Shown here in pieces: positions 31,714 through 43,652 of a stretch of 64,000 bases of DNA. The stretch lies in contig JANVFP010000002.1 of NCBI GenBank assembly GCA_027919835.1, positions 1,240,001 to 1,304,000 of the forward strand. Direction: 5' to 3'. The notes below the pieces were generated by a model. That model had not been told where the DNA came from, ran no database searches, and saw only the letters and a program-made list of their open reading frames with translations. Position numbers and translations under genes: made by a program. This DNA is from Lentinula raphanica (taxonomy: Eukaryota > Basidiomycota > Agaricomycetes > Agaricales > Omphalotaceae). Each line of letters begins with the position of its first letter. Position 1 is the stretch's first letter.

Positions 31714-32669
31714 ATGCCGTTTTCAAAGAGGATATGGGGCTTTGATCTCTCTGAGATGAAATGGAGCGCTTTCAAGGGCAAAAACATGTACGACAGGCGG
31801 TGGCATCTTCGTCGTGAACGCCTTAGTTCGTGAATTCCTACTTCTTCATTTTTTCCCAAGTGGATTAATTCTCTTCAATTCGTGTAATTCAGTCGCTTAT
31901 CAGATTGCTATGAACATCTGCTTGGCCGCAGAATGTACAGCGACCTATTCGCTATCGAAATACGAAGACCTGCAAACCCATGTTCAGAACTACGCGTTCA
32001 CCCTCGTACCCGCTTACGCTGTTGAACTCCACAACGACGATATCATCGCTGCAGAGGTCCTCACGATCGTCTTCTGTGTCTTTGTGGCCACTCTGTTCGG
32101 TGCAGACCTTTTCTTCTTGGTGCTGTGGCCTCGCCGTACGTATCCGAACTGGTACAACCACACACGGCTCGTTCTCGCTGTTGGTATTACCGCAGGTCTT
32201 CTAGCTGCCGCATTGATGAGTACTGTTTGTATCTGTTTCTCTCGTAGCTCCTTTCTGTTGCTTATCGTCGGATGTAGATCGTGATTGCTGACCACTCGGC
32301 ATTCATCACTGGAGCTCCCGCTGCGATGCAACAGAGATATACGGACTTGTTCTTCCGTCCTCCTCTGAGTTCGTTCCTCAGACTCCGTATGCCGTTCCTG
32401 TCATCTCATTCATTCTTACAGAGTATAATGTTTACTCTGTGAACATCGCCTATATCTGCCTACTTTGGATCGGATGGGTTTGTACTGTGGTATCGTCAGT
32501 TCTTCCAATCATTCATCATATGTTCCTCATTCTGATATGATACGCGTTCTATAGCACTATCCTCATGTTCATGGGTGTTAGACATGAGATGAGATACGGT
32601 GCAGAGCCTAATAATATGCCTCTGCGCGACGAGAAAGGTCCGGATCCAGATCGGTCGTTGTCACCATAG
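31714..32669 (+). CDS. Membrane protein of unknown function
   Basis: Spliced exons: 31714..31825, 31893..32224, 32278..32368, 32422..32494, 32555..32669; 240 residues, phases consistent. The hydrophilic N-terminus (MKWSAFKGKNMYDRRWHLRR) is followed by hydrophobic helices: TLVPAYAV region, AEVLTIVFCVFVATLFGADLF, LVLAVGITAGLLAAALM, and VNIAYICLLWIGWVCTVV. The tail is charged (HEMRYGAEP). No family is recognised. The start is the first ATG after the pyrimidine-rich leader. Confidence 0.65.
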
Positions 32670-32993
32670 TACTCCACCCGCTTTCGACTACTTACATTCA
32701 ACGATTTGGGACACGGTTTTCACGAATAACGTTAAGTTTAAACATACAAAACATTTTACATCTATACAGGTACACTCATATACTCGCTGTTATATCGATA
32801 ACCACCGTAGTACTATACCATCATGCTTATGTAGATACGCTAATACTTAGAACCTTTTCAACTTCAACTTCGAAGTTGCAGCCTTATGAGCTTTGGGTTT
32901 TGAAAATTCGAACGTGCATTCTGAGGACCGACCGGCGACAAACAAACAGGGTCTTCTGATCTCCGACTTCCATGATCTAGTCTTGAAACCCCC

Positions 32994-34905
32994 ATGTCGA
33001 ACTACGATTTCCTGCTCTGGTTCACTTCCAACTCACCAGCTGGCAACCTTTCCTCCTCAACGATCCCAAACTTCAGCGAAACCCATTTCGAAGTCCTACG
33101 AGTGAAATGGAACCGCTGTAGACGACAGGTCCCTCACTCGATCTACAACGGCGCGATATTCGACTGGATAGAAGGTGCTCTCCTATCTGGTTCGGCGAGT
33201 TACGAAGAAGACAAGGCGTTGTTTTGCTTGGTGAATACCTTACCCTGTAATCAAGCATAAAGGTCGATTCCTCAGAAGAGTAAATTTTGTTATTGTTACT
33301 AGGAACTTGCAGGTTTCATCGGAAGTCCAGAGTTCCTTCATCGCCTACTAGAATCAAACGGTCTCAACCTGGCAAGTGCGCATGGTGTCCCGCCATTTGG
33401 TTTAGGTTACCTAGTCTCGTGCGAGATCTTCCGCGGCGAGATGAAGGTAGAGGAGTGGCTTGATGCGGTTCTTGGAGACGTGTTGTGTGGAGGATCTGGT
33501 GGTGATGATGATATTAGTGCAGGTACCACGCTAGTAAAGGCGTTGTACAGTGATTGGTGAGTACGACTTTTCCTTTCCTTTCAGGCTAGTTACAGGTGCG
33601 ATTCATCATTCGGTTGACCCGGAATCCTTAGGCTACGATGGAAGAGACATCAACATGAACTTAACCATGCCTCCAAGACTAGTACAACTGCCAGTGTAAA
33701 TTCGACCCAAGTCCAGCTCGATTCAAGTTCCTCAAAACGGAAACGCCCTCTCCAGCCTGATGCTGATACTAGAGACGAGGTTGGTACAGCATCGAATATA
33801 GCCTGCGAGCCACCGTTCAAGCGTCCTAAAAGAAGCCATTCTTCACGTTCGTCTCTTCTTGTACATTCCTGCACGCATATATTCAGTGATGGCATGTTGT
33901 TTCGCAGTGCCACAGCTTGCTGTGAAGTCTCGTTCTGGCTTACTTCAATGGTTAACTTCGAGTACCACTCCGATCCAGCCTCAGGATAGTAGGCTGATCA
34001 TCCGTAATAAGGAGAATCTTACTCAGAAGGTGATTGGACGAACCTTTGTTTGTGGTTTATGATTTCATAGACACTGATTCCACGAATCAGGACTCACACA
34101 AAGTATGGACGTTCGTTTCTCTCCGAGTCCCTGATGTTTGACTCCTTGTTCATGGGCACCTAGAACGCTGAATTTGAGGACCCATCTGGATGGATCTGGT
34201 GGGCGATGTGACTTCGTCTTATGCTTCCTTCTAATCGATTTGTTTTGTCTACCCAGTGTTCAGTCCAATGCCTCTCAGAACTCAACCGATAATCAATCAA
34301 TCCCCACATCAACATCAACATCAACATCAACATCAGTAGCAAGTTCGTCGAAACAAGGAATTGAAGCTTCCATCCCAACTCCGTCAAGCAGGCTGCCCGA
34401 AATCCCACTGCTTTCCTCGTTTAAATTTTCTTCGTATGATATCAAAGCGAACAACGAAGACCAGACTCACCTTTCCATGAACGATGCCCCGGCAATCTCA
34501 TCTTCAAACGCCAAAACCTCGACTTTAACTTCGAACTCCTCCTTGGTCGTCAATACAGACAAATATCACAACGAAGCAGCAAGTCTACTTTCAAGCTCTC
34601 AAAACCTTTCTTCATCCGATAGTATTGCCACGATTACCAATGCCAGCGAGGTGCTGGACGCTGTAAAGGCCGAGGTATTGCTCACGCAACTCGAAGGTGA
34701 TTCATCCTCTGCGGCACTCGTCGAACATTCTGCCCCACCAACATCTGGCCTGCCGCATTCTTCGATGCTATCAACGCAATCAGTCAACACCGCAAGTTCC
34801 AGTTCCTCGTCGACAAATCTCGAAACGGAATCGTTCTTCACAGCGCCTTGTACGACTCCTTCTGTTTCTTCGATGGATTCGATTTTTTCAGTGTCTCCGT
34901 TTTGA
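32994..34905 (+). CDS. Protein of unknown function with Ser-rich C-terminus
   Basis: Seven exons: 32994..33230, 33303..33556, 33632..33846, 33908..34029, 34091..34102 (12 nt), 34164..34198, 34257..34905; 507 residues. The N-terminal 170 residues look globular (MSNYDFLLWFTS, IFDWIEGALLSGSASYEEDK, ELAGFIGSPEFLHRLLE, VEEWLDAVLGDVL). A basic NLS-like segment (KRKRPLQ, KRPKRSH) lies in the middle. The last 260 residues are Ser/Thr-rich and probably disordered, including a (TCAACA)n microsatellite coding TSTSTS. The 12-nt exon is needed to join exon 4 to the C-terminal frame in phase. Function unknown; nuclear location is only an inference. Confidence 0.65.
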
Positions 34906-35084
34906 ACCTCATTATGGATAGTCGTTTATTCTATGACTCTAGGAAACAAAGATACAAAGATCCTTTGAAATCGAGGTCGTTCGTTCATTCCGAAGCTGAC
35001 CGACAGTGACGGCTGCATTTGTAAGGACTCTCCAGTTGCCGCCGGCAGCCATCTCTGTTCCACTTACCAGCTCTTCCATCGCCA

Positions 35085-35957
35085 ATGGCGATGGCCACTA
35101 TTCCACACGAGATCATAGACTGCATCCTTGACAACCTCCATTCAGAAAAGCACACACTCTCCAACTGTGCTCTCGTACAAAAATCTTGGGCTGTTTCTGT
35201 TTAACGTGGCCTATTTCAGCATATCACCTTGAAGTTTCCTATCTCACACCACGAGAAATTTGATGAGCTTGCTACTGCGTATAACAAACGGAATGAGCAA
35301 CTCATTCGAGCCTTTGAACGGAGACCGTTCTTGATGGCTTGTGTCCGAACTCTAGAACTCAAGCAGTTTGGACAAGTTGTTCCCAAGAGTCTCTTACATA
35401 GGCGGGAAATGCTACTTACTTCGACTACACAAGTCATCAAACGACTCCATAAATTGGAGACCCTGGTGTTCTTCCAAGGCCATTGGGGTTTACTCTCCCT
35501 CGAACTGAAGGAAGTGCTCATGCAACTCGTCAACCAACCCTCGCTGACTCGAATCAATCTCTTGTCCTTTTCCATCTCAAGTTTCCAAAACTTGGCATCT
35601 CTGTTGAGCCAAGCATCACATTTAAAGATGCTGAAAGTCCATTTTGTCCATTGTCATGACTGGCTCTTCCTGCACCTCAATTGATACAGCTGGATCAATC
35701 ACCTTTATCTTCTTGGTGACAATACAGCCGCCTTCATGACATTGTTCCAACAGGATTCATGCCCTTTTGAAATCCGGAATCTACGAAGCTTGGAGGTTGA
35801 TATGGTCAACCCATTGAATCATGCGGAGGTTGCTTCGATGCTGCGGTATACAAGTGGCAATCTCCAAGAATGTATATCATATCCTGGTACATATTCAGCA
35901 ATGAGAACAAGACTAGAGTTACCAGAAACAAGGATAAATATGTGGAACATTCATTAA
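35085..35957 (+). pseudogene. Decayed F-box paralog
   Basis: Opens MAMATIPHEIIDCILDNLHS and matches the F-box protein at 28910-29816 through HTLSNCALVQKSW, LFQHI, YNKRNEQLI, PSLTRI and QDSCP. The same frame has TAA at 35202-35204 exactly where the intact paralog has Gln in PAQRYLFQH, a one-base change. A second stop and frame loss occur at 35682 (DWLFLHLN), and the C-terminal third survives only in other frames. It lies on the opposite strand to its paralog, about 5.3 kb away. Confidence 0.8.
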
Positions 35958-36456
35958 AGGTCAAGTTACTTAAATGCTTACTTCGATGTTCAATTCTTGA
36001 TTCTGAGCTTCCCTAAACCCTGCAACAATGGCATTTTCTCAAAGAGAGCCTCTTGAACTTCCCTCAATGATTGGTTTGTGACTCTGGGATGCCAATGATA
36101 TTCGACGCTGAGAAGATAAACATTCCATATCGGCGGAGACATAAACTTCTGTGCTATCAACGCCAGCTGATATCGTAAAACGCCAGCTGATATCGTAAAA
36201 CGACAGACAGGCTTGAACGACGGTGATTTTCAACTAGTCTCAGTGAATGAAGCTCACATTGATAATACATACGAACATCTGCCAATTCGATTTCATTGTC
36301 CGTCAATCTCAACACCGAAAGGAGCGTTGAAGTAGAAGCGAAGGGGCTAATGAAGTTGTCGAGGGAGAAACATCAATGCTTCTAGGAGCCATCTACACCG
36401 CAACTCTATGATCGTTCCAAAATGCGTCTACGACGAGAGACACAAGATAGCACTTT
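35958..36456. other. Intergenic stretch with a 20-bp tandem duplication
   Basis: An exact doublet of CGCCAGCTGATATCGTAAAA spans 36161-36200. On the minus strand, short fragments vaguely resemble the LRR part of the F-box genes, too weak to annotate. Confidence 0.5.
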
Positions 36457-37482
36457 TCAGATATCCTCCTGTAAACCATGTATCCCAGGAGGCACCCATC
36501 CTCGTAGTTGCTTTCCTCGAAAGAACAACGCCGGCGCACCATGTAATGGACCCTGTGAGATGTCTAGTCCAGATGGAGGTGACTGGATCAAGGAAGAAGA
36601 AGATGGAGGTCGAGTGAGAGTCGGTAAGGACCAGCACCAGCGAACCTCTAGTTCGCCTTTGAACAGTCCACCGGACGCTCCAAGAGCTGGGTTATAGATG
36701 CACGAGCCAGGTGATGATACGAAGCTAGACTCATCCTCGAGCGAATGTCCATTCTTTGTCTGTTCCTCGGCCAAAGGAGGGACGTATATCAAAAGCAACG
36801 GTACTCGTGAGCTCATCGCGCGCAGGATAGTAGATCTCGTGAATGGTGATTCCGACAGGAAGACGGCCACGACGGGTGTGGGTTCCTTAGAGACCGCGGT
36901 ATCTTCATTGCCAGCCAGGTCTTGGTCAAAATTCCGAAGGTGAACGTTTTTCTCCGAAGCCATATATCTCCACACGACGCCTTCCAACTCCCTCACATAC
37001 TTTGGCCCAATCTTCTTTTTCTCGGCTTTGCACTGGGCGATGATTCGGATACGGTTGAACGTAGGAGGTTTCGAATCCGATTTGAGTTGTAGAACATCGT
37101 CCGCGCCGGAAGGTGAAGGTGAGATTGCAGCCGGGTATTGCAGAGGTTCATCAGTGTTCACCACCACGTCAGGTAACCACCACCAGCCATTAAGATCTAC
37201 GCCTCCATCCTCTTTTCCCCCGACTCTTCGTAACACCATGCCCAGATGGGCTTCCAGAAGGTGTAAGCATCGCTTTTCGAAAGACGTTCCGCGAAAGACC
37301 GTAGAGGTATTCTGCAAAGTAGCATTCGTGATTTCTGCGTACGATCGTGTACCCAACGGTGTACATGAATGAGTTTTTAGAATGCGTGTCTTGATGGAAA
37401 AGCTGGTATGAACTCGACGCAGTGCGAGATTCCTGGACAGATATTTTGCACCATTTGGACAGATTGAGGTCCATGTACACAT
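36457..37482 (-). CDS. RRG7/DUF2034-family mitochondrial protein
   Basis: 341 residues, intronless. The N-terminal 45 residues are basic and free of acidic residues (AKYLSRNLALRRVHTSFSIK), as in a mitochondrial presequence. The core has the restriction-endonuclease-like signature of DUF2034: STVFRGTSFEKRCLHLLEA, RRVGGKEDGGVDLNGWW (catalytic-type Asp), then IIAQCKAEKKKIGPKYVREL (QxK). It continues VVAVFLSESPFTRSTILRAM and VPLLLIYVPP. Yeast Rrg7 is needed for respiratory growth; its biochemical role is not established. The C-terminal 80 residues are variable. The start is the first ATG in frame. Confidence 0.8.
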   Translation of the reverse strand: MCTWTSICPNGAKYLSRNLALRRVHTSFSIKTRILKTHSCTPLGTRSYAEITNATLQNTSTVFRGTSFEKRCLHLLEAHLGMVLRRVGGKEDGGVDLNGWWWLPDVVVNTDEPLQYPAAISPSPSGADDVLQLKSDSKPPTFNRIRIIAQCKAEKKKIGPKYVRELEGVVWRYMASEKNVHLRNFDQDLAGNEDTAVSKEPTPVVAVFLSESPFTRSTILRAMSSRVPLLLIYVPPLAEEQTKNGHSLEDESSFVSSPGSCIYNPALGASGGLFKGELEVRWCWSLPTLTRPPSSSSLIQSPPSGLDISQGPLHGAPALFFRGKQLRGWVPPGIHGLQEDI

Positions 37483-38059
37483 CTGCAGATCTAATGGTAG
37501 AGAGTTTCAATGGAAGAAGTGGAAGTTTAGATAACTTGAGTCGACGTCGCGCCACGCTACTGGGAATAGCCAGAGAGTTTCTAAAAATTCTTCATTTTTT
37601 GAAAGTCAGAGATAGTAGGTAGAGCAGGTGTACAGTGACATACTGAGCCTTCAAAGAGCAGCTTTAGCTGAAGACAATCCCGCGACACGGTTAGAACAAA
37701 CATTTAATGTCGAAGAAGTGTAAAGGAGTGTCAGTTTGACATGGTAGGTTGGGTTAGGGTTTCATGGCTTTGGCCAGTGACAATGGGCATTGGGCACCAA
37801 CAATCAGCAACAATCCTAGCTTCAAGTTACATAGATAATGCACAATCTCAGATGCTCGTGATACAGCCAGCGATTCTTAGAAGTTAAAGTCGATTAGCAT
37901 TTTATTCAATCTTGATTGCACTACTGTAGGTGACTGTCCCTTCCCCCCCTTCAAGTTATCCTTATGTTCTACATCTATTGAGATTCGAAGGCTGTCAATG
38001 AAAGCAAAATGAGGTGAATATTTTCATATCTGATGTTAACCAGGCATAGTGTATCCATT

Positions 38060-39000
38060 TCAGATTGCTGAAAGCTGCTCCTGGGACCTGGTATGAGTTC
38101 GGAGAGACTCCGGGATGGATACATGTGTATTCTCGCGGCATGAGAGCCCAAGCGGAAAGGCACCATCCTGGCATCCATTTTGGTGGAAATGCCAATGACG
38201 CTTGTACCAGAAGTAGCATTCTTGCAACGCAACTCCCAGGCAGATGGTTGCAACAAAAGTAGCAACCACAATTGGAGCGATTAAGACTGCGGCAATTGCA
38301 CTGTTTTGTGAAGGGCCAGCTGAACTAGTAACTGGATTCTGTGAAGGGCTGGCTGCAGGACTTGAACTAGTAAGCAAAGAAGATGATGGATTTGAGGAGC
38401 TAGTTATCATCCTGGGAACACTATTACAGTAATGTTAGTTTTTGACAAGTTCCTACTATATGATGTGATACTCACGTATACGTAGCATAGTCAAATTGTA
38501 TTGTAGAATCCACACCAGCCATCATCATAAATACATGTGGAACCAGAGAAAGGTTTTGCAAAGACAACACATTCACATTGAACTCAAAGATGTCTGAGCG
38601 ATTGTTGGTGTGCATGAAGGTCTGCTCAAGTGGTTGGTTATCCAACTCAAACGTGAGATTGTAATCCCCAACTGTAGTTGGGCCAGAGGGATTGGGAAGT
38701 ATGCAGAAAACATCCAATGATGTACCTATTCCAGGATCAAATGACCACATAAGTCAAAGATGATACCATTTGTGCGTACCTGTGAATTCGAGCGAAACAA
38801 AAACTGTCTCACTTTCAGCATCCGAAGTCCAATGGGTGCTTTCATGCCATGTATAGTCGAATGCCTGCGTGGGGTCTGGATGCAAGGCACATCCACTACA
38901 ACCGGCACCCTGGGACCATTTTGGTTCAGGACTGTATGTCGGGGTGACATTACTGACCAGGTCTCCATACTGGTCGTCGATATACCTGGTATCCATTCGG
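38060..39000 (-). CDS. Single-pass membrane protein, tandem copy A
   Basis: Minus-strand exons: 38779..about 39000, 38476..38725, 38060..38420; introns 53 and 55 bp. The ectodomain begins MDTRYIDDQYGD, with a CSGC pair and QAFDYTWHEST, then the beta-rich TFELDNQPLEQTF and LSLQNLSL. A Ser/Gln-rich stalk with a 10-residue repeat (SPSQNPVTSS) leads to one membrane helix (AAVLIAPIVVATFVATICLG) and a short basic cytoplasmic tail. A hydrophobic stretch just upstream (LITLLSVSR) suggests a signal peptide continued from an unresolved 5' exon. Function unknown; the layout suggests a cell-surface receptor or adhesin-like protein. Confidence 0.65.
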
Positions 39001-39393
39001 GACACTGACAGTAGTGTTATCAATGACTTCCGTGCTCCTTATATGTTCAAACTTCAGAGGGAGATGAGACACAGTAGGAACAGCGACATTGTTCATCATG
39101 CAGCAGCCTCACATTGTTCTCTGAATGAGGAAGGGTATACTTCACTGGCAATGGTCATTGGCCACCAACAATCCCAGCTGAAATGATGCACAATCTCAGA
39201 TGCTCATGATACAGCCAGCAATTCTTAGAGGTACAAAGTCAATTAGCATCTTATTCAATCTTGATTGCACTACTGGAGGTGACTGTCCCAAGTAATGTCC
39301 CTTCCCCTCTTGGTTATCCTCATGTTCTACACCTATTGGGATTCAAAGGCTGTCAATGAAAGCAAAATGAGGTGAATATTTTCATATCTGATG

Positions 39394-40402
39394 TTAACCA
39401 TGCATAGTGTATCCAAAATCCGAGTGTGCAGTTGCACCTTCAGATCGCTGAAAGCTGCTCCTGGTATGAGTTCGGAGAGGCTCCGGGATGGATGTTTGTG
39501 AATTCTTGCGCCATGAGAGCCCAAGCGGAAAGACATCATCCTGCCATCCATATTGGTGGAGATGCCAGTGCCGCTTGTACCAGAAGTAGCATGCTTGCAA
39601 TGCAACTCCCAGGCAGATGGTCCCAACAAAAGTAGCAACCACAATTGGAGCGATTATGACTGCGGCAATTGCACTGTTTTGTGAAGGGCTGGCTGAACTA
39701 GTAACTGAATTCTGTGAAGGGCTGGCTGAACCAGTAACTGAATTCTGTGAAGGGGTGGCTGCAGGACTTGCACTAGTAAGCAACAAAGATGATGGATTTG
39801 AGGAGCTAGTTATCATCCTGGGAATACTATTACAGTAATGTTAGTTTTTGACACATTCCTATATATGATGTGATACTCACGTATATGCAGCATAGTCAAA
39901 TTGCAATGTGGAATCCACACCAGCCATCATTATAAATACATGTGGAACCAGAGAAAGGTTTTGCAAAGACAACACATTCACATTGAACTCGAAGATGTCT
40001 GAGCGATTGTTGGCATGCATGAAGGTCTGCTCAAGCGGTTGGTTATCCAACTCAAACATGAGATTGTAATCCCCAACTGTACTTTGGCTAGAGGGATTGG
40101 GAAGTATGCAGAAAACATCCAATGATGTACCTATTCCAGGATCAAATGACCACATAAGTCAAAGATGATACCATTTGTGCGTACCTGTGAATTCGAGCGA
40201 AACGGAAACTGTCTCACCGTCAGGGTCCGTGGTCCAATGGGTGCTATCATGCCACGTATAGTCAAATGCCTGCGTGGGGTCTGGATGAAAGGCACATCCA
40301 TTACAACCAGCACCCTGGCTCCATTTTTGTTCAGGATAGTATGTCGGGACATTACCGACCAGGTCTCCATACTGGTCGTCAATATACCTGGTATCCATTC
40401 GG
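39394..40402 (-). CDS. Single-pass membrane protein, tandem copy B
   Basis: Minus-strand exons: 40185..about 40402, 39881..40130, 39394..39826; introns 54 bp each. Nearly identical to copy A in the ectodomain (MDTRYIDDQYGDLVGN, CNGC, TWHDST). The stalk has three copies of the 10-residue repeat (SPSQNSVTGSA) against two in copy A. The membrane helix is AAVIIAPIVVATFVGTICLG. The cytoplasmic tail ends differently because a short insertion changes the frame near the C-terminus (SEGATAHSDFGYTMHG). The signal-peptide exon is unresolved, as in copy A. Confidence 0.65.
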
Positions 40403-40850
40403 AATGCTAACAGTAGTGTTATCAATGACCACTGTGCTCCTTATATGTTCAGAGGGGGATGAGACACAGTAGGAACAGCGACATTGTCCATCATGCAGCA
40501 GCCTCACATTGTTCTCTGGATGAGGAAGGGTTTACTTGATGCCTATTTCCTGCAGTTCCCTGTTTCCGTACAATTGTGAGACCCGCTTCGTTCGCATTTC
40601 ACGTTGTAAAGAGCCGACTAGTAGGGTATATCACCATGGGGAACACTGCAATGCTCATTGCTGCATGGGTTACAGCGAGGATCATTGATCTTATAGACTG
40701 AGTCCATGCCAATTGAGGTGAAACGCTACGACAGTGTCAAAGCGTGATTGATGTTCTTCGAGCTAAAGTCATCAAACCAGATTACACACCAAGCACAGCA
40801 TACTTACATCGTCGTAATATCACTCTTCCCACTCAACTCGTCGGCATGTG

Positions 40851-42288
40851 TTATGATCGTGCACTCGGGTGAAGTAGATCATATGAAGGCGATGAATGCT
40901 CTTCGTAGGATGGTGGGAGTCTCGCAATCAACTCCTCTTGTTGTCGCCTCAGATCTTCGACAGTCGTTTGCAACTCTCTGATGATTTCCGAACGACGCTG
41001 GGAAGACGACGCAGAAGAAGAGGAAGGATCAGAGCTTGACGCTGTAGCGCTCGAACTTTCGTTGCCACGTCGGTGAGAGTATCCTCTAGAGCTAGAGTTG
41101 GGTGTGGCTGTATCTGGTTGCCGGTGACGACGACGACGGTTACTGTGGCGATTTCCCGAGCTTGTGTCCGAAGCGTTGGAATCTTCCGCAAATCGTATCA
41201 CAGTGGGACCTGCTGGTGAGGTGTTCCCATGAATGGCCCGCCCAGGGTTATTGTAATCGAGGGGGGAATGTATCAGATATTCTGGTATCTGATGCAGACT
41301 AGGTCCGGTAGTTCCAGTAACGATAGTGCTCGGGTAAGTGACTGAGGTTTCGTGCTGATAACCGCTCGTGGTATGAAGACCGTTAGATTCTCGAGGTGTT
41401 GTTCGACGGAGAGGCTGCAGAGGAAAAGGCTCAATCCGACCTTCTTCGTCAGATTGCCGACAGCGAAACCACGAAGCGCCTCCGGAACGTCTGTACCGAC
41501 GATACCACCATATGAATGCGACAAGGAAGATTAGGAAAATGACCCCAATGATGGGACCAGCAATTGCTCCGACAGCAGATGACTTGGTGACAGATGATGT
41601 CGAGGAAGAACCAGGCGAAGAGGAAGGAGTGGTCGAAGGACTAGTGGATGAGGTCGACGGAGTCACACTTGGGACGCTAACGGCAGCAGAGTCAGTTGAA
41701 GAGCATTTTCGAAGACCTCGAACAAATGCTCACGTATACATTGCATAGTCAAATTGCAGCGTGGAGTCAACGAAAGTAGATGCTGCCAGCATAGTGAAGA
41801 CATGGGATGACAGTGACAAGTTGCTCAAAGACAACACGGTGACATTGAACTGGAAGACGTTTGATGAATTACTGATATGCGTAAAGGTCTGCTGAAGCGG
41901 TTGATCATCGAGTTCGAAAGTGAGGTTATAAGTAGAGGTAAGAGTTGGATTGGAGGGGTTTGGGATTATACAGAAAACGTCGAGTGAGGTACCTTCAAGG
42001 ATATACCTTTGGTCGAGCTCATAGTAGAGAGATAGTCACACGTACCTGTAAACCCAAATTGCACCGACCTCGTTTGGTCGGTTGTGTGATGCGTGGTATC
42101 GTGCCAAGTTTGGTTGAACGCTTGTGTAGAATTTGGACGAAAACCGCAACCGGTGCATTCAGAACCCTGCGCCCAAGAGTTCGCCGGCGAGTAGTTAGGG
42201 ATCGCACCAGTCACAGAGTCTCCAAATTGATCGTCAATGAACCTAGTCTCCATTTTTGCAGACACCACCGTCGAGCAGATTTTGAGGC
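40851..42288 (-). CDS. Single-pass membrane protein, diverged third copy (C)
   Basis: Minus-strand exons: 42046..42288, 41734..41992, 40851..41676; introns 53 and 57 bp. Exon 1 starts after an acceptor (TTTCCTAG) and reads LKICSTVVSAKMETRFIDDQ, the end of a probable signal peptide; the first coding exon upstream is not resolved. The ectodomain matches copies A and B (CTGC, TWHDTTH, TFELDDQPLQQTF). A Ser/Pro/Thr stalk, a GxxxG-containing helix (GAIAGPIIGVIFLIFLVAFI), then a much longer cytoplasmic tail (about 215 residues), Arg/Ser-rich with a predicted coiled coil (EIIRELQTTVEDLRRQQEEL) and a PPSY motif that could bind WW domains. Confidence 0.65.
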
Positions 42289-42723
42289 CTAGGAAAGTTG
42301 GACAGAGTTTGAGAGGTTGAGCGACAGGATATAAATGCTCAACATTAGGGTGCTGGTTGGGAGAAGAGTGCAGGGAGCAACGATATCAACGGCACCACTG
42401 AGATTCTGACCGTGGTACAGCCGCAACGCATCAGCCTGTTACTTGATGATAGAATCTATTCGGATTAGCAGAAGTCGTGCAGTTCTTGCTGCGAGCACTG
42501 TTTCGTGGCCTTCATGAACTTGAGTCCAGTGTTATCGGTTTTGATAATAGCCACGACCATCCTGTGAGAGCGCATATATCGAGACTCCATCGACGAGGAT
42601 AGCCAAAAACAATCAGAGGTACTGCACGGTCATCAAAAAAGAGACCGCTAAAGAAGTTTACTAGTACTAAAGGTGGGAAAGTTGGTGTTCCGAACTTTTA
42701 GCGCCGGCCGCAAATTTCTCTTC
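42289..42723. promoter_or_regulatory. Divergent intergenic region between membrane protein C and the ribosome recycling factor gene
   Basis: Contains the unresolved 5' exon of gene C and the promoter of the plus-strand gene. No TATA box is obvious near the start at 42724. Confidence 0.35.
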
Positions 42724-43652
42724 ATGTCCTTCCGCCATGTCACTCTCCGTTCTTTGCATATTTTACGCCAACATCCTTTCTTGAATACTGCCAAAGACCT
42801 CCTATCTGCGCACTGCACCAGTCTATACCCATCCACCTTTATTAGAACGTACGCCAAGGCCGGAAAAGGCGCAAAATCCACTGCCAACCTCATACCACGG
42901 TCCAAGCAGCCTATAACAGACCCCGCTGCTCAGGAAGAGTATGCAAATGTGGAACGAAAGATGACTGCTGCGGTGGACTGGTTCAGAAAAGAATGTGCTT
43001 CACTCGAGACGCGTGCCAACGGCCGTGTTACACCTGACTTGCTCTCCTCTGTTCGTGTCAAGTTTCCAAAGGACGACCACGCGTTTAAACTCGAGGAAGT
43101 ATCTACGGTCGGTGTAAGGAACGCTTCGGAGCTTATTATTACTGTATTCGAAGAAGAGGTAATGCAGCTTTTGTTTGTCATTCGATCCTGTTCGCTCATC
43201 TTCGAATATCAACCATGGCCCCTGCTCAGTAGTCACTCAAACACGTTGAAAGAGCCTTATATGACGCCAAGCTCCCTGGCTTGAGCTCATTCCAAAAACA
43301 GGATAATCGAACACTGAAGATTCCTGTTCCCAAGTCAGTCCTTCCTTCGCATTCATCGATATTTCGACGCTGATTGACAGAATAGACCCACAGTGGAGGC
43401 ACGGAAAGCCTTATTTGCGACAGCTGAGCGGCAGGCTGAGGATACCCGCATACAAATTCGAAGGCACCACCAGGCCAGCTTGAAAAAGGGCAAGTACGAG
43501 AAACATTCCATCGAGATAGAAGAAGTAAGTTCTCGTGCGCTTTTCATTTTGTCACCAGCTCTCTCAACTTTGGCTCCATTCGAAAGTTCCAAAAGCTCAG
43601 TACTCGGTTCGTGAACAACGTCGATACAATTCTGAGGGAATTGAAGAAATAA
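42724..43652 (+). CDS. RRF1: Mitochondrial ribosome recycling factor
   Basis: Exons: 42724..43158, 43233..43333, 43386..43524, 43587..43652; 246 residues. The N-terminus (MSFRHVTLRSLHILRQHPF) is a typical mitochondrial presequence. The RRF fold follows: NVERKMTAAVDWFRKECASL, the conserved ANGRVTPDLLSSVRV, VGVRNASELIITVFEE, then SLKHVERALYDAKL, RTLKIPVPKPTVEARKAL, and the final helix pair AERQAEDTRIQIRRHHQA and FQKLSTRFVNNVDTILRELK. RRF splits post-termination ribosomes together with EF-G2. Length and helix order fit the family. The 52-74 bp introns restore the frame exactly. Confidence 0.92.

Larger units (their letters stand above)
37770..40530. repeat. Tandem duplication of about 1.38 kb (two units, each with one gene)
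   Basis: Unit A about 37770-39140 and unit B about 39145-40530 align along their whole length, including the non-coding 3' flank (CACAATCTCAGATGCTC, GCACTACTG(T/G)AGGTGACTG), introns and 5' flank (CATTGTTCTCTG(A/G)ATGAGGAAGGG). Identity is high enough to indicate a recent event. The third related gene, at 40851-42288, is far more diverged and outside the duplication. Confidence 0.85.

Noticed and set aside
37190..37555. Alternative minus-strand frame overlapping the RRG7 start
   Set aside because: Overlaps the RRG7/DUF2034 frame and has no motif; the RRG7 frame has the family signature.
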